A DNA stretch of 64,000 nt from Bryum argenteum. Its lineage: Eukaryota > Streptophyta > Bryopsida > Bryales > Bryaceae. The stretch spans positions 15,384,345-15,448,344 of the forward strand of contig CM073326.1 in the NCBI GenBank assembly GCA_037043015.1, read 5' to 3'. The notes below the pieces were generated by a model. The model was not told where the DNA came from and made no database searches. It saw only the letters and a list, made by a program, of their open reading frames with translations. This document shows, piece by piece, positions 55,986-64,000 of the stretch. Each line of letters starts with the position of its first letter. The first letter of the stretch is position 1. The position numbers and the translations under genes are program-made.

Positions 55986-56840
55986 TGCTGTCAAGGAGTG
56001 ACTTGGACGGCGGACACTTAAAGATTCATAAAAGGAACTACAACAGCTGATTCAGCAAGTGGATGGCTGTCTGACAGTGGTGGTACCGCGTTATGGTGGA
56101 GAAAGTTACAAGGGTGAACAATGGGTAGACAGGAAGAAGAAGAACAACTCTAACCCTATTTGAGGCCACACTGGATAGAGTATCCTTATATGCATGCTTG
56201 GAGATCAGATAGATAGATAGGTAAAAACTCCAATCCTTTTTTTTAGGACTGGCGTGATTAGAGTGTCTGTTCGTCAAGCCAACGACCTAAAGCCCACCGG
56301 ACAGAAGGACCTTGATGCAAGACTACTCACCCCTTTCGGGATTAGACACTATAGTAGCCAGAAAAAAGAAAAGTAACCCTAGAATAGTCAACAGAACACT
56401 GCTTAAGTTTGTGTAAGGTTTTATCGTGGGTATGATCGCCAAGCCATGATTCCTGGGCTTGGAGATCATAACACCAGTGAGTGAACGACTACCTCCTCTT
56501 GTACTGAATAAGAAGCTATTCCACGTGATATTCCCGAATTGACCCTTTCTAGAGGCCATTTCTTGATTTTAATACAAAATCATCATTTCACTGAAAGACT
56601 TTAATGTGAACAAATCAAAAACATGGAATGTAACTTATAATACGAATTCACCCCATGGCCTTGTTTTTCCTTTTAGAAATCGGCCCCAAGAGCTTTACAC
56701 ATGTTTAATGTGTTCCCCAAGTGGCCCATGGAGTCAATTGGGCTCAGAATGTGAGTGAATTCACTTGGAGATTTGTTGACTTTGACTCCCCATGTAAAGC
56801 GCCCCTAAGACTGCTGGTTCATGTACTAACTACTGTGCAC
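55986..56840. other. intergenic DNA
   Basis: No supported gene or repeat. Confidence 0.4.
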
Positions 56841-56844
56841 ATCA

Positions 56845-58030
56845 TCAGAAGTGACAAGGGAGGTCCTTTCTGATGTGGCTGTTCCCTGTATGGGAACGGT
56901 CGAGAACTTTAACCGACACTTTTGCTGGAGGTGCCTTCGAATCCTCAGAAGGCTGCAGTCAATGATGCTCGTTGCATCGTGGGGAGCAAGCGCTCCACCC
57001 GCCGATTGCGTATCTGTGCTGTACAATAGGGCTCGAGCGGTACGACTGGAACATCGGGATTTTGTCTCTTTGAGAAGTGCTTCTTCAGCATTCGTAGCTT
57101 CTCAGTGCAAGATCCGATCGACCGGGGATGGGTACTCGCTAAGTAATGAGCTGGTTTTTGAATCGTCGTCTCAAACTGGCAGTGCAAGTGATTTGTAACG
57201 AGGTAAGCCAAACCCCGTCTCTGATAGCATTTGAGTATGTTGCATATATCACAGCATGTCTGCAATTACTAGTGTTTGAATATGGTCACTAGCATACGAA
57301 TCTTTGCTACCACCAACTTGATAGGTTTTAATATTATTCTCTCTTCGAACTCAGCTTATGCACCATGGTTGAACCTTTAGCTGGCGAGTTTCGTAAGTAG
57401 GATGCCATTTAATTTGCACCAGTCAACGGATCGATTTGTACAAGTACCGTACTTTTTGTTGCATTTGGTCTCCAAATATGTCAACTCAATACTATGGACA
57501 CCATGTTGTGTGATATTGCTTTTAAATCGGTCATTCAGACTCGATCAAGACATAATGTTGATGTGAAGTATTTGCGGATGGCAGTAAGGCTTCTAATGTG
57601 GAGATTGAGCTCGGTGCCATCTGATGCTTCAAATCCTGCTGTTCGAACATCCGTGAGCTTAGCTGTTTAAGCTCCATAGAAGGAAGCGCTCACGAGTATG
57701 GGATCTCGTTCCTGAAGGTGGAATTAAAGGTGCCATATCTAGCTGATATTGTATATATGCGATCTCTTAGAGTACATTTAGACCACAACTTAATGTCTGT
57801 CCGAGTATATTCTCTGCCTGTAACTCAAATTTAGTCGCTGGTCTGCTTTAGGTGATAGAATCACATATTACAGCTCTTTATCAGTATGCAATTATCTCGA
57901 CCTTCACGTATTGATACCTGCCTTGGTTGCAGGAAACGAAGTCCGGGTGCCGTTGAGTGGTTCGAAGCGCCTCGATCAGGCTATGACTCCGTAGCCATTC
58001 TATCCAGATGAGTAGCTTCCTACATACGAT
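56845..58030 (+). promoter_or_regulatory. leader region of DUF247 gene 2
   Basis: 56850-57060 aligns with 50590-50745 upstream of gene 1 (AGCGGTA, TGGGAACGGTCGAGAACTT). The acceptor-like TTGGTTGCAG at 57924-57933, followed by ~97 bp homologous to the gene 1 leader, supports a spliced 5' UTR. The 115-codon ORF in the first part is not conserved in gene 1. Confidence 0.5.
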
Positions 58031-59626
58031 ATGGCGATGCATTCAGCAGACCCGTGGATGATAGACTTTCAACCTACTGGACCTCAATTCGTTCCGACTA
58101 CTCATGGGTTTACCATCTTCAAGGTACCGACACACCTGTTGGAAAGTCAGTCCCCTGATGATGACTACTTTAAGGTCCACATGTTGCAACTTGGGCTCCA
58201 CAATCGCACACCCTTACCAGATACACGAGAGAGGATGAAGGTCCAGAACCTTAAACTGCAGACTGCGAATGTACTTCACCAGAAGCTTGTGAGCAGCAAC
58301 CCACCCAACTACATTGGATCCTGGGATGAATTCGCCAAAGTGGTCGTGGATGATGTAGATTTTGCCAGGCGTCAATATGCAGAGCCAGTGCCAATGTCGG
58401 ATGCTGGAGTGCAAAATCATTTGGCGCTAGATGCTCTCTTCATCGTCTTCTACTTTCAGTACTTCGACAATAGTCGTAGATTCAACATCAAAGAATTTTT
58501 AACCCTAGCCGAGGAGAACGCAGCTACCGTGAAATCAATTGGCCGGTTGGACTTTTTGTTGGTGGAGAATCAGGTGCCCATGTACATTCTGAAGAATGTG
58601 GTCCGAGAGTTGTGCAAAATTGACGATGACCTCACCACCAAACAATCTGGAAAGCCGCTTGAGTGGCTCGTAGAAGATGAGTTAAACAACGTATTGTTTC
58701 TGGCCGTTTGGAATCTTTTACCACTATCAAGCCCCACGATCGTCCGCCAACTTTCATATGCAGTTCCGAACCCAACGATTGGTGCCCGGTTGAGGAGGTA
58801 TGTACTCGAAACTGGAACTTCTTTGATGCAGCGGGTATGTGGCAAAGCAGAGGATCGTGAAGACATGCTTTACGAGTACTTGGGGCAGTATTATCCACCA
58901 CATGTGCCTCATGCTTTAGAGAACTGCAAGCATCTATTGCATTGCGTATACAGAGTTGTTTGTGGCCACATACAACCTCCATATAAGTGGGATATGAAGC
59001 AACTGGATAATCCGTATTTAGAGAGTATACCAAGTGCTGCTCAGTTGGAAGAAATGGGTGTAAAGGCGAAGTCGTCGATGCAATGCACTGGGAATAGCGT
59101 GGAGCTCAGTCATGGATGGCGCACCTTGCTGTTTAGTGCTCATCTCAAGCTTCCGAAAGTGGAAATCTATGATTACACGGCAAGGCACTTCCGCAACTTG
59201 GCCATATATGAGCAATTAATGGGACAGGATACCAACCAATACAATAGCGACCTAAGATGTTTTCTTGTGTTCATGCATGATCTATGCAAAGAGAACGCAG
59301 ATTTGGAGCTTCTGAGAAAGCGGGGGCTGATTAATGTCCACATTAGGATTGATGATGCAGTGAGCATATGGGATAAGATTTTGAGAGGAATCGAAGGGCC
59401 TATTCCATCTAATGCTTGGGTGAAGTGCTACGATGATGTCCATAGGCATTGTCGGTTAGGATGGAATCGGTGGAGGCGGCGACATTGTGGAATGTTCTTC
59501 AACCAACCATGGAAGGCATTGAGTATTGCAGCTGCCATCGTTCTCATAATTATGACTGCATTGCAGACATGGTTCACTGTGGTTAATTCTGCTAGTAGCA
59601 AGGAGAGATGGCCGTCACGGAATTAG
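58031..59626 (+). CDS. DUF247 (UPF0481-like) protein, gene 2
   Basis: An intronless 531-aa ORF beginning MAMHSADPWMIDFQPTGP, colinear with gene 1 over its whole length. It has the same landmarks: FTIFKVPTHLLESQSPDD, LALDALFIVFYFQYF, DFLLVENQVPMYILKNV, LENCKHLLHCVYRVVCG, DYTARHFRNLAIYEQLMG and a C-terminal membrane helix near residues 497-517 (IAAAIVLIIMTALQTW). The segment around residues 235-280 is the most diverged from genes 1 and 3 (SPTIVRQLSYAVPNPTIGAR instead of a THVA..KTKIAPR segment). Function is unknown beyond the family statement for gene 1. The open frame and conserved motifs suggest it is functional. Confidence 0.9.
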   Translation: MAMHSADPWMIDFQPTGPQFVPTTHGFTIFKVPTHLLESQSPDDDYFKVHMLQLGLHNRTPLPDTRERMKVQNLKLQTANVLHQKLVSSNPPNYIGSWDEFAKVVVDDVDFARRQYAEPVPMSDAGVQNHLALDALFIVFYFQYFDNSRRFNIKEFLTLAEENAATVKSIGRLDFLLVENQVPMYILKNVVRELCKIDDDLTTKQSGKPLEWLVEDELNNVLFLAVWNLLPLSSPTIVRQLSYAVPNPTIGARLRRYVLETGTSLMQRVCGKAEDREDMLYEYLGQYYPPHVPHALENCKHLLHCVYRVVCGHIQPPYKWDMKQLDNPYLESIPSAAQLEEMGVKAKSSMQCTGNSVELSHGWRTLLFSAHLKLPKVEIYDYTARHFRNLAIYEQLMGQDTNQYNSDLRCFLVFMHDLCKENADLELLRKRGLINVHIRIDDAVSIWDKILRGIEGPIPSNAWVKCYDDVHRHCRLGWNRWRRRHCGMFFNQPWKALSIAAAIVLIIMTALQTWFTVVNSASSKERWPSRN

Positions 59627-61189
59627 TGCTTCTAGCGGTGGTGTTCGAATCGAGATGTCTGCAGATGAGCTTCGAAGGATTCAGAAGAAGCTGGCCGTTA
59701 CAGTACTTATCATCATCATTCAAGGGAGAATGGGATGTAGACTCATAATTACAAGACACCTATTTTCACTTACTGGTCGATTGAAACTGCTGGTGTGGTC
59801 ATGATAGATATTTTGATACATTGTCAGACTTCTGGGACTATCTGCTTGTAACATCAGCAATTTTCTTGAAAGAGTTGTTTTTCTGCCTTTTCAATCAAGA
59901 ATTATTTCTGAGTTAAGAATAACTTATCCTACATAAATGTCACTTGGAAATACAAATCCGATGAATTGAAGCACTCAATAATACAAAGCATTGAGTCGTC
60001 TACAGAAAGGCCGGATTTGACAAACATGGATATTCAGCAACGTTGTCAGTTCTTTCTCCTTGCTAGCTCCTTTCCTTCTTGTTGTATTTCGATTTCTTGA
60101 AGATCAATGAGAAGTACATACGCATGTACGAGGTTTTGGTTTTCTAAATCCAGTGTGGAAAACGTCCTTCACTGATATCTCGGACCATCTTCAAAGGCTT
60201 AGAAGATTTGGCTTAGAAGATTCAATGGTAAGCTTGGGGTATCAGTTTTTGGACACACTAATTAGGTTATTTATATTGAAAGCCTCCAAAGTTTGTCTAA
60301 TTTGTCCATCTTAATCAAGTAAAAAGACCCTAAAATGGAAAATAAAATACCATGCACCTCAATGAAATCAAAGTATATATGCCTATAGAGTTTCTCTTAA
60401 ATTTTTATATTTTTATATATTTTTTTTTGATCCATTCATAGATGAGGGGGAAAATGCTGAATTTTGGGATTTGCAGGCATTATATTGCACAGTGAATTAA
60501 TTTTTTTATAATTAATTAAATTATTTTGTATTCTAGTATACAAGAAGATGTAGGTCATATTCAAGAATTATATGAAAATAAAAATGGTTGATATTCCATT
60601 TGCTTGATTCTATGGATTTTAGGTTAGTGGGACATAACTTACTTTTTCAACTAAAAAATCAAATAAAATTACTTCAAAATATATTTTTTAATTTCTAATT
60701 TCTTTTCTTGATACATTTTAAGTATAGACAACTAAAACCACATCTAATGAAGTCTTACTATATTACAGTTTTAAAATGAATATGTTTGACACACCAGCAT
60801 AGAGTGCAATTGTTCATTGGACAACCTTTTTGGGTACCCCAACTAGACTATCACCCATTAGAGAGCTGTTGAAACTGTTCAATTGCCGTTGATAAACTAA
60901 ATCTTGTAATTCGATTATGAGGCTATTTAGAAAGTATGTTCGAGTGGCATTGTTAGTTTCTGATCATGACTGTTCCGATTGTCAACTATAGGAGTTTTAG
61001 TTGGTACTTTAGTCGCTGCACCCGTTTTTAACAATAACTTAAACCGAAGACGGAAACAAGGTGGGCAATTTCGGGAAATGCAGATTCATTGATCGAGAAA
61101 ACAAGCATTCGATTGAACTCTCCGAAGTGACGGTGATCTTCTATTTTAACAGATTCGTTAGAATTCGTCAATATGCTAGAATATCGGCG
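59627..61189. other. DUF247 gene 2 3' UTR and AT-rich intergenic DNA
   Basis: The first ~90 bp (TAGTGCTTCTAGCGGTGG to AAGCTGGCCGTTAC) is conserved with the 3' UTRs of genes 1 and 3. The remainder is AT-rich with nothing supported. Confidence 0.5.
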
Positions 61190-61345
61190 GCACGGTTCGA
61201 CTTATGGCAGTAGGAGAGCCGCAGCTGCTTGTTGTTCATGAAGTGGATATCCTCATGGGAGCAGGAGTAGAAGAGGTGGCCCAAGATGACGTTCGCGGCG
61301 TCTGTGAGATGGAATAGGTCCCAGAAGAGATGGCTACTTCTTGAT
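61190..61345 (-). pseudogene. GDSL lipase last-exon fragment
   Basis: The minus strand reads HLFWDLFHLTDAANVILGHLF, in two runs, then EDIHFMNNKQLRLSYC. This is clearly homologous to the C-terminus of the GDSL gene at 46.2-47.7 kb (HLFWDPFHPTDAANVILGH). The catalytic-triad Asp and His positions survive, but DPFHP has become DLFHL and a TAG precedes HLF. No other GDSL exons are visible around it, so it is a truncated relic. Confidence 0.82.
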
Positions 61346-62119
61346 ACGAAACAATTTCTTATGGCGCAACGTTGGTACCGGGTGGGTCATGTCATCTCTT
61401 GCCTTCTTGCATCTTCAAGTCCAGGTTCGGACTGTTTTGCAATAAAATCACTCGTTCTATTAAGCACTTTTGTTGGATAGTTGCAAGTATCTTCTGCATG
61501 ACCATTGCTATAACAAAGCAAACATCTTGGACCCTGCGAATCAAATTCCAGACCTGTGTATAACACACTATCACTAAAGTGCTACACAACCAACCCAAAA
61601 CTTTAAAAGTCCTTTCTGAGAACAATTGAAAACACACAGTACAAGCTTTGCATCCTAGACGAAGCAGATCTCTGCATATGTGCAGTGCAAATAACATTGC
61701 AAATGTCATGTAAACAACAGTTATATGTCCACGACCTCTTAATATTTCCACTACAGATTTCTGATTCTCAAAGAACATCAGGGCTGCAAAAGTAACTCCA
61801 TACTTTCTAAGCAGATTACAACTTTCAATTTATTAGCGTCTAATGAACAACTGAACAACTATCTGATCATCTAAGCCTTCGTAGATGGTATGAGATATCA
61901 GTGAAGAGCATTTACCTCATAGTTGATCATGTAAAGCAAAACATCTAGTTTACATGTCCACATGTCTACATACCATTTTCCCCAGCTCTCCCTTGAATGA
62001 TGATGATGATGCCAAGTACTGTAACGGCCAGCTTCTTCAGAATCCTTTGAAACTCATCTGTAGACATCTTGATTCGAACACCACTGTAAGAACTCAAGCA
62101 CTGTGTCAATGTCGCAATC
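61346..62119. other. intergenic DNA and 3' flank of DUF247 gene 3
   Basis: Positions about 62015-62100 match the conserved DUF247 3' UTR (complement of AGAAGCTGGCCGTTACAG). A 128-codon minus-strand ORF at 61392-61778 has no recognised motif and is not called. Confidence 0.4.
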
Positions 62120-63730
62120 TCAATGACGCGAAGGCCATCTTTCCTTGCTACTCGGAGAATTGACCACAGTGAACCATGTTTGCAATGCAGTCAAAGCAAG
62201 CAGAACAAGGGCAGCAATAATACTCAATCCCTTCCATGGTATGTTGAAGAAAACTCCACAGTGTTGCCGCCTCCACGGTTTCCACCCCGAGCGACAATGA
62301 TTGTGAACATCATCATAGCACTTCGACCAAGCATTAGAAGGAACAGGTCCTTCAATTCCGCTCATAATCTTATTCCACATGCTGACTGCATCTTTGATAT
62401 CCACATGGACGACAACGAGCCTCCTCTTTTTCAGAAGCTCCAAATCTGCTTTCTCTTTGCATAGATCATGCATGCACTGAAGAAAGCTTCGTAAGTCGGA
62501 ATTGTATCGGTCAGCATCCTGCCCCATCAACTGCTCGTAAATGGCCAAGTTGTGGAAGTGTCGTGCTGTGTAATCACCGATGTCCACTTTTGGAAGCTTC
62601 AATCGAGCACTAAATAGCCAGGTCCGCAATCCGTTAGTGAGACCTACACTATTTCCAGTGCATTGCGTTGAGTGCACTGCCTTTATACCCAATTTCTCCA
62701 AATGCACAGCACTTGGTATGCTTTCCAGGAACGGATTCACAAATTGCTCCTTGTCCCATGTATATGGAGGTTGTATGTGGCCACAAACAACTCTGTATAC
62801 ACAATGCATTAGATGCTCGCAATTTTCCAAAGCATGAGGTCCGTGTGGTGGATAATGAAGTTCCAAGTACTCGAGAAGCTTGTTTTCAGGAACCACTGTT
62901 TTGCCATTCATCAACTGCATCAAATATGCGCCAACTTCAAATACGTACCCCCTTAGCCGAGGAGCAATCTTTGTCTTCACAGCCACATGTGTTCTTAGGT
63001 CTGTGGGGCTTGAAAGTGGTAAAAGATTCCAAACGGCCAGATATAATAAAATGTTCAACTCATCCTCCACAAGCCACTCAAGTGGATTTGCAACTTGACT
63101 CAAACACTTCATATTCTTCAATTTCGCGTTGAGTTCATCATCGACTTTGCACAACTCTCGAACCACATTTCTCAACAAGTACATGGGCACTTGATTCTCC
63201 ACCAACATAAAATCCCACAGGCCAATTGAACTTAAAGTAACCTCATTTTCCTTAGCTAGGGTTTTAAAATCCTTGATGTTGAAGCGTAGGTCATGTAAGT
63301 ACTGAAAGTAGAAAACAATAAATAGCGCATCTAGCGCCAAATGATTCCGCACTCCGGCATCCGATATTGGCACTGGCTCTTCGAAATGACGTCTGGCAAG
63401 GTCTACATCAGCCACAACCACTTCGGCAAAATCATCCCAGGATCTAATAATGCCAGGTGAGTTGCTGCTCACAAGCTTGTGATGAAGCACAGACGCAGTC
63501 TGCAGTTTGAGGTTCTGGACTTTTACCTTCTCTCGTGTATCTGGTGTGGGTGTGCGATTGTGGAGCCCAAGTTGCAGTATATGGACCCCAAAGTAGTCAT
63601 CATTAGGCGACGAACTTTGCAACAGGTTTGTCGGTACCTTGAAGACAGTATAACCTCGGGCAGTCGGAATGAATTGAGGCCCAGTAGGATGGAAGTCTAC
63701 GATCCACGGGTCTGCTGAATTGGCCGCCAT
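62120..63730 (-). CDS. DUF247 (UPF0481-like) protein, gene 3
   Basis: An intronless 536-aa ORF on the minus strand, start MAANSADPWIVDFHPTGP. It aligns end to end with genes 1 and 2: YTVFKVPTNLLQSSSPNDD, LALDALFIVFYFQYL, DFMLVENQVPMYLLRNV, LENCEHLMHCVYRVVCG, DYTARHFHNLAIYEQLMG and a terminal membrane helix (IIAALVLLALTALQTWF). It carries a ~7-residue insertion around LKNMKCLSQVANP compared with gene 1. Its inverted orientation shows that the cluster grew by more than tandem duplication. Function unknown, as for the family. Confidence 0.9.
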   Translation of the reverse strand: MAANSADPWIVDFHPTGPQFIPTARGYTVFKVPTNLLQSSSPNDDYFGVHILQLGLHNRTPTPDTREKVKVQNLKLQTASVLHHKLVSSNSPGIIRSWDDFAEVVVADVDLARRHFEEPVPISDAGVRNHLALDALFIVFYFQYLHDLRFNIKDFKTLAKENEVTLSSIGLWDFMLVENQVPMYLLRNVVRELCKVDDELNAKLKNMKCLSQVANPLEWLVEDELNILLYLAVWNLLPLSSPTDLRTHVAVKTKIAPRLRGYVFEVGAYLMQLMNGKTVVPENKLLEYLELHYPPHGPHALENCEHLMHCVYRVVCGHIQPPYTWDKEQFVNPFLESIPSAVHLEKLGIKAVHSTQCTGNSVGLTNGLRTWLFSARLKLPKVDIGDYTARHFHNLAIYEQLMGQDADRYNSDLRSFLQCMHDLCKEKADLELLKKRRLVVVHVDIKDAVSMWNKIMSGIEGPVPSNAWSKCYDDVHNHCRSGWKPWRRQHCGVFFNIPWKGLSIIAALVLLALTALQTWFTVVNSPSSKERWPSRH

Positions 63731-64000
63731 ATCGCATGAGTTGACAGAGCAGCAGGCTAGTTGTTTGGATCAGGTGGCTATGGAATCAGAGTCTGATGGA
63801 GACGCTTCAAGAAAATGATCGGAGCGAGGATTCTGTTGTCTGCATCAGAGACATGAGGTCAGTACGTCAGTAGGTCTGTTGGGAGAAGGTGATTCAGTCA
63901 AACCAACGTATCATTGCCTTTCAGAGAGAATTTCTGTAAGACACCGATACCCTGGAGATGATTTATGGCCACCTGCCGCTACAGTATCTAAAGTACTAGC
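63731..64000 (-). promoter_or_regulatory. leader region of DUF247 gene 3
   Basis: Read on the minus strand, an acceptor-like CTGATGCAG near 63845 is followed by ~110 bp containing GACTCTGATTCCATAGCCACC. This corresponds to the GACTCC(A/G)TAGCCAT block before the ATG of genes 1 and 2. The upstream exon is outside the window. Confidence 0.45.

Overview
This is nuclear DNA from a land plant, most likely a non-seed plant (a bryophyte is my best guess, a lycophyte or fern is possible). The reasons are GT-AG introns in every multi-exon gene, Pol III tRNA genes, two exact miR408 precursors, a MIKC*-type MADS-box gene, plant DUF247 proteins and many MITE-like elements. The species cannot be fixed from the window alone. 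No prokaryotic system, CRISPR array or operon is present.

Layout. 1-2.1 kb: 3' exons of a MIKC*-type MADS-box gene. 2.1-10.5 kb: intergenic DNA with foldbacks and MITEs (TTAA-flanked, hAT-like and Harbinger-like). 10.5-18.5 kb: two divergent, paralogous MIR408 loci. Each has a cluster of GTAC copper-response cores upstream, and one or two conserved long hairpins downstream that I do not recognise. A foldback-type element (12.5-14.7 kb) lies between them. 19.35-26.74 kb: a large, nearly perfect palindrome. Each ~2.5 kb arm carries a tRNA-Ala(CGC) and a tRNA-Leu(CAG) gene, and the centre is a second foldback element with a decayed coding core shared with the first. 27-31.6 kb: an OTU-protease-like gene and an ATL-type RING-H2 ubiquitin ligase. 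35-40 kb: a type-I prohibitin and Mediator subunit MED19, both on the minus strand. 41-45.7 kb: MITE-rich DNA. 46.2-47.7 kb: a five-exon GDSL esterase/lipase. 48.7-63.7 kb: a cluster of three intronless-CDS DUF247 genes (two plus, one minus) with conserved leaders and duplicated 3' debris, interrupted by a LINE-like remnant, a 746-bp piggyBac-like MITE and a broken GDSL last exon.

How it fits together. The genes are ordinary single eukaryotic genes with unrelated housekeeping or regulatory roles. The window is unusual for its duplication architecture: divergent MIR408 paralogs, a tRNA-bearing palindrome built around a foldback element, several TTAA-flanked element families resembling piggyBac, and a local DUF247 expansion. 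The most promising possibly undescribed item is the hairpin family that accompanies both MIR408 loci. Exon boundaries below were read by eye from frame continuity and splice sites, so small errors are possible.
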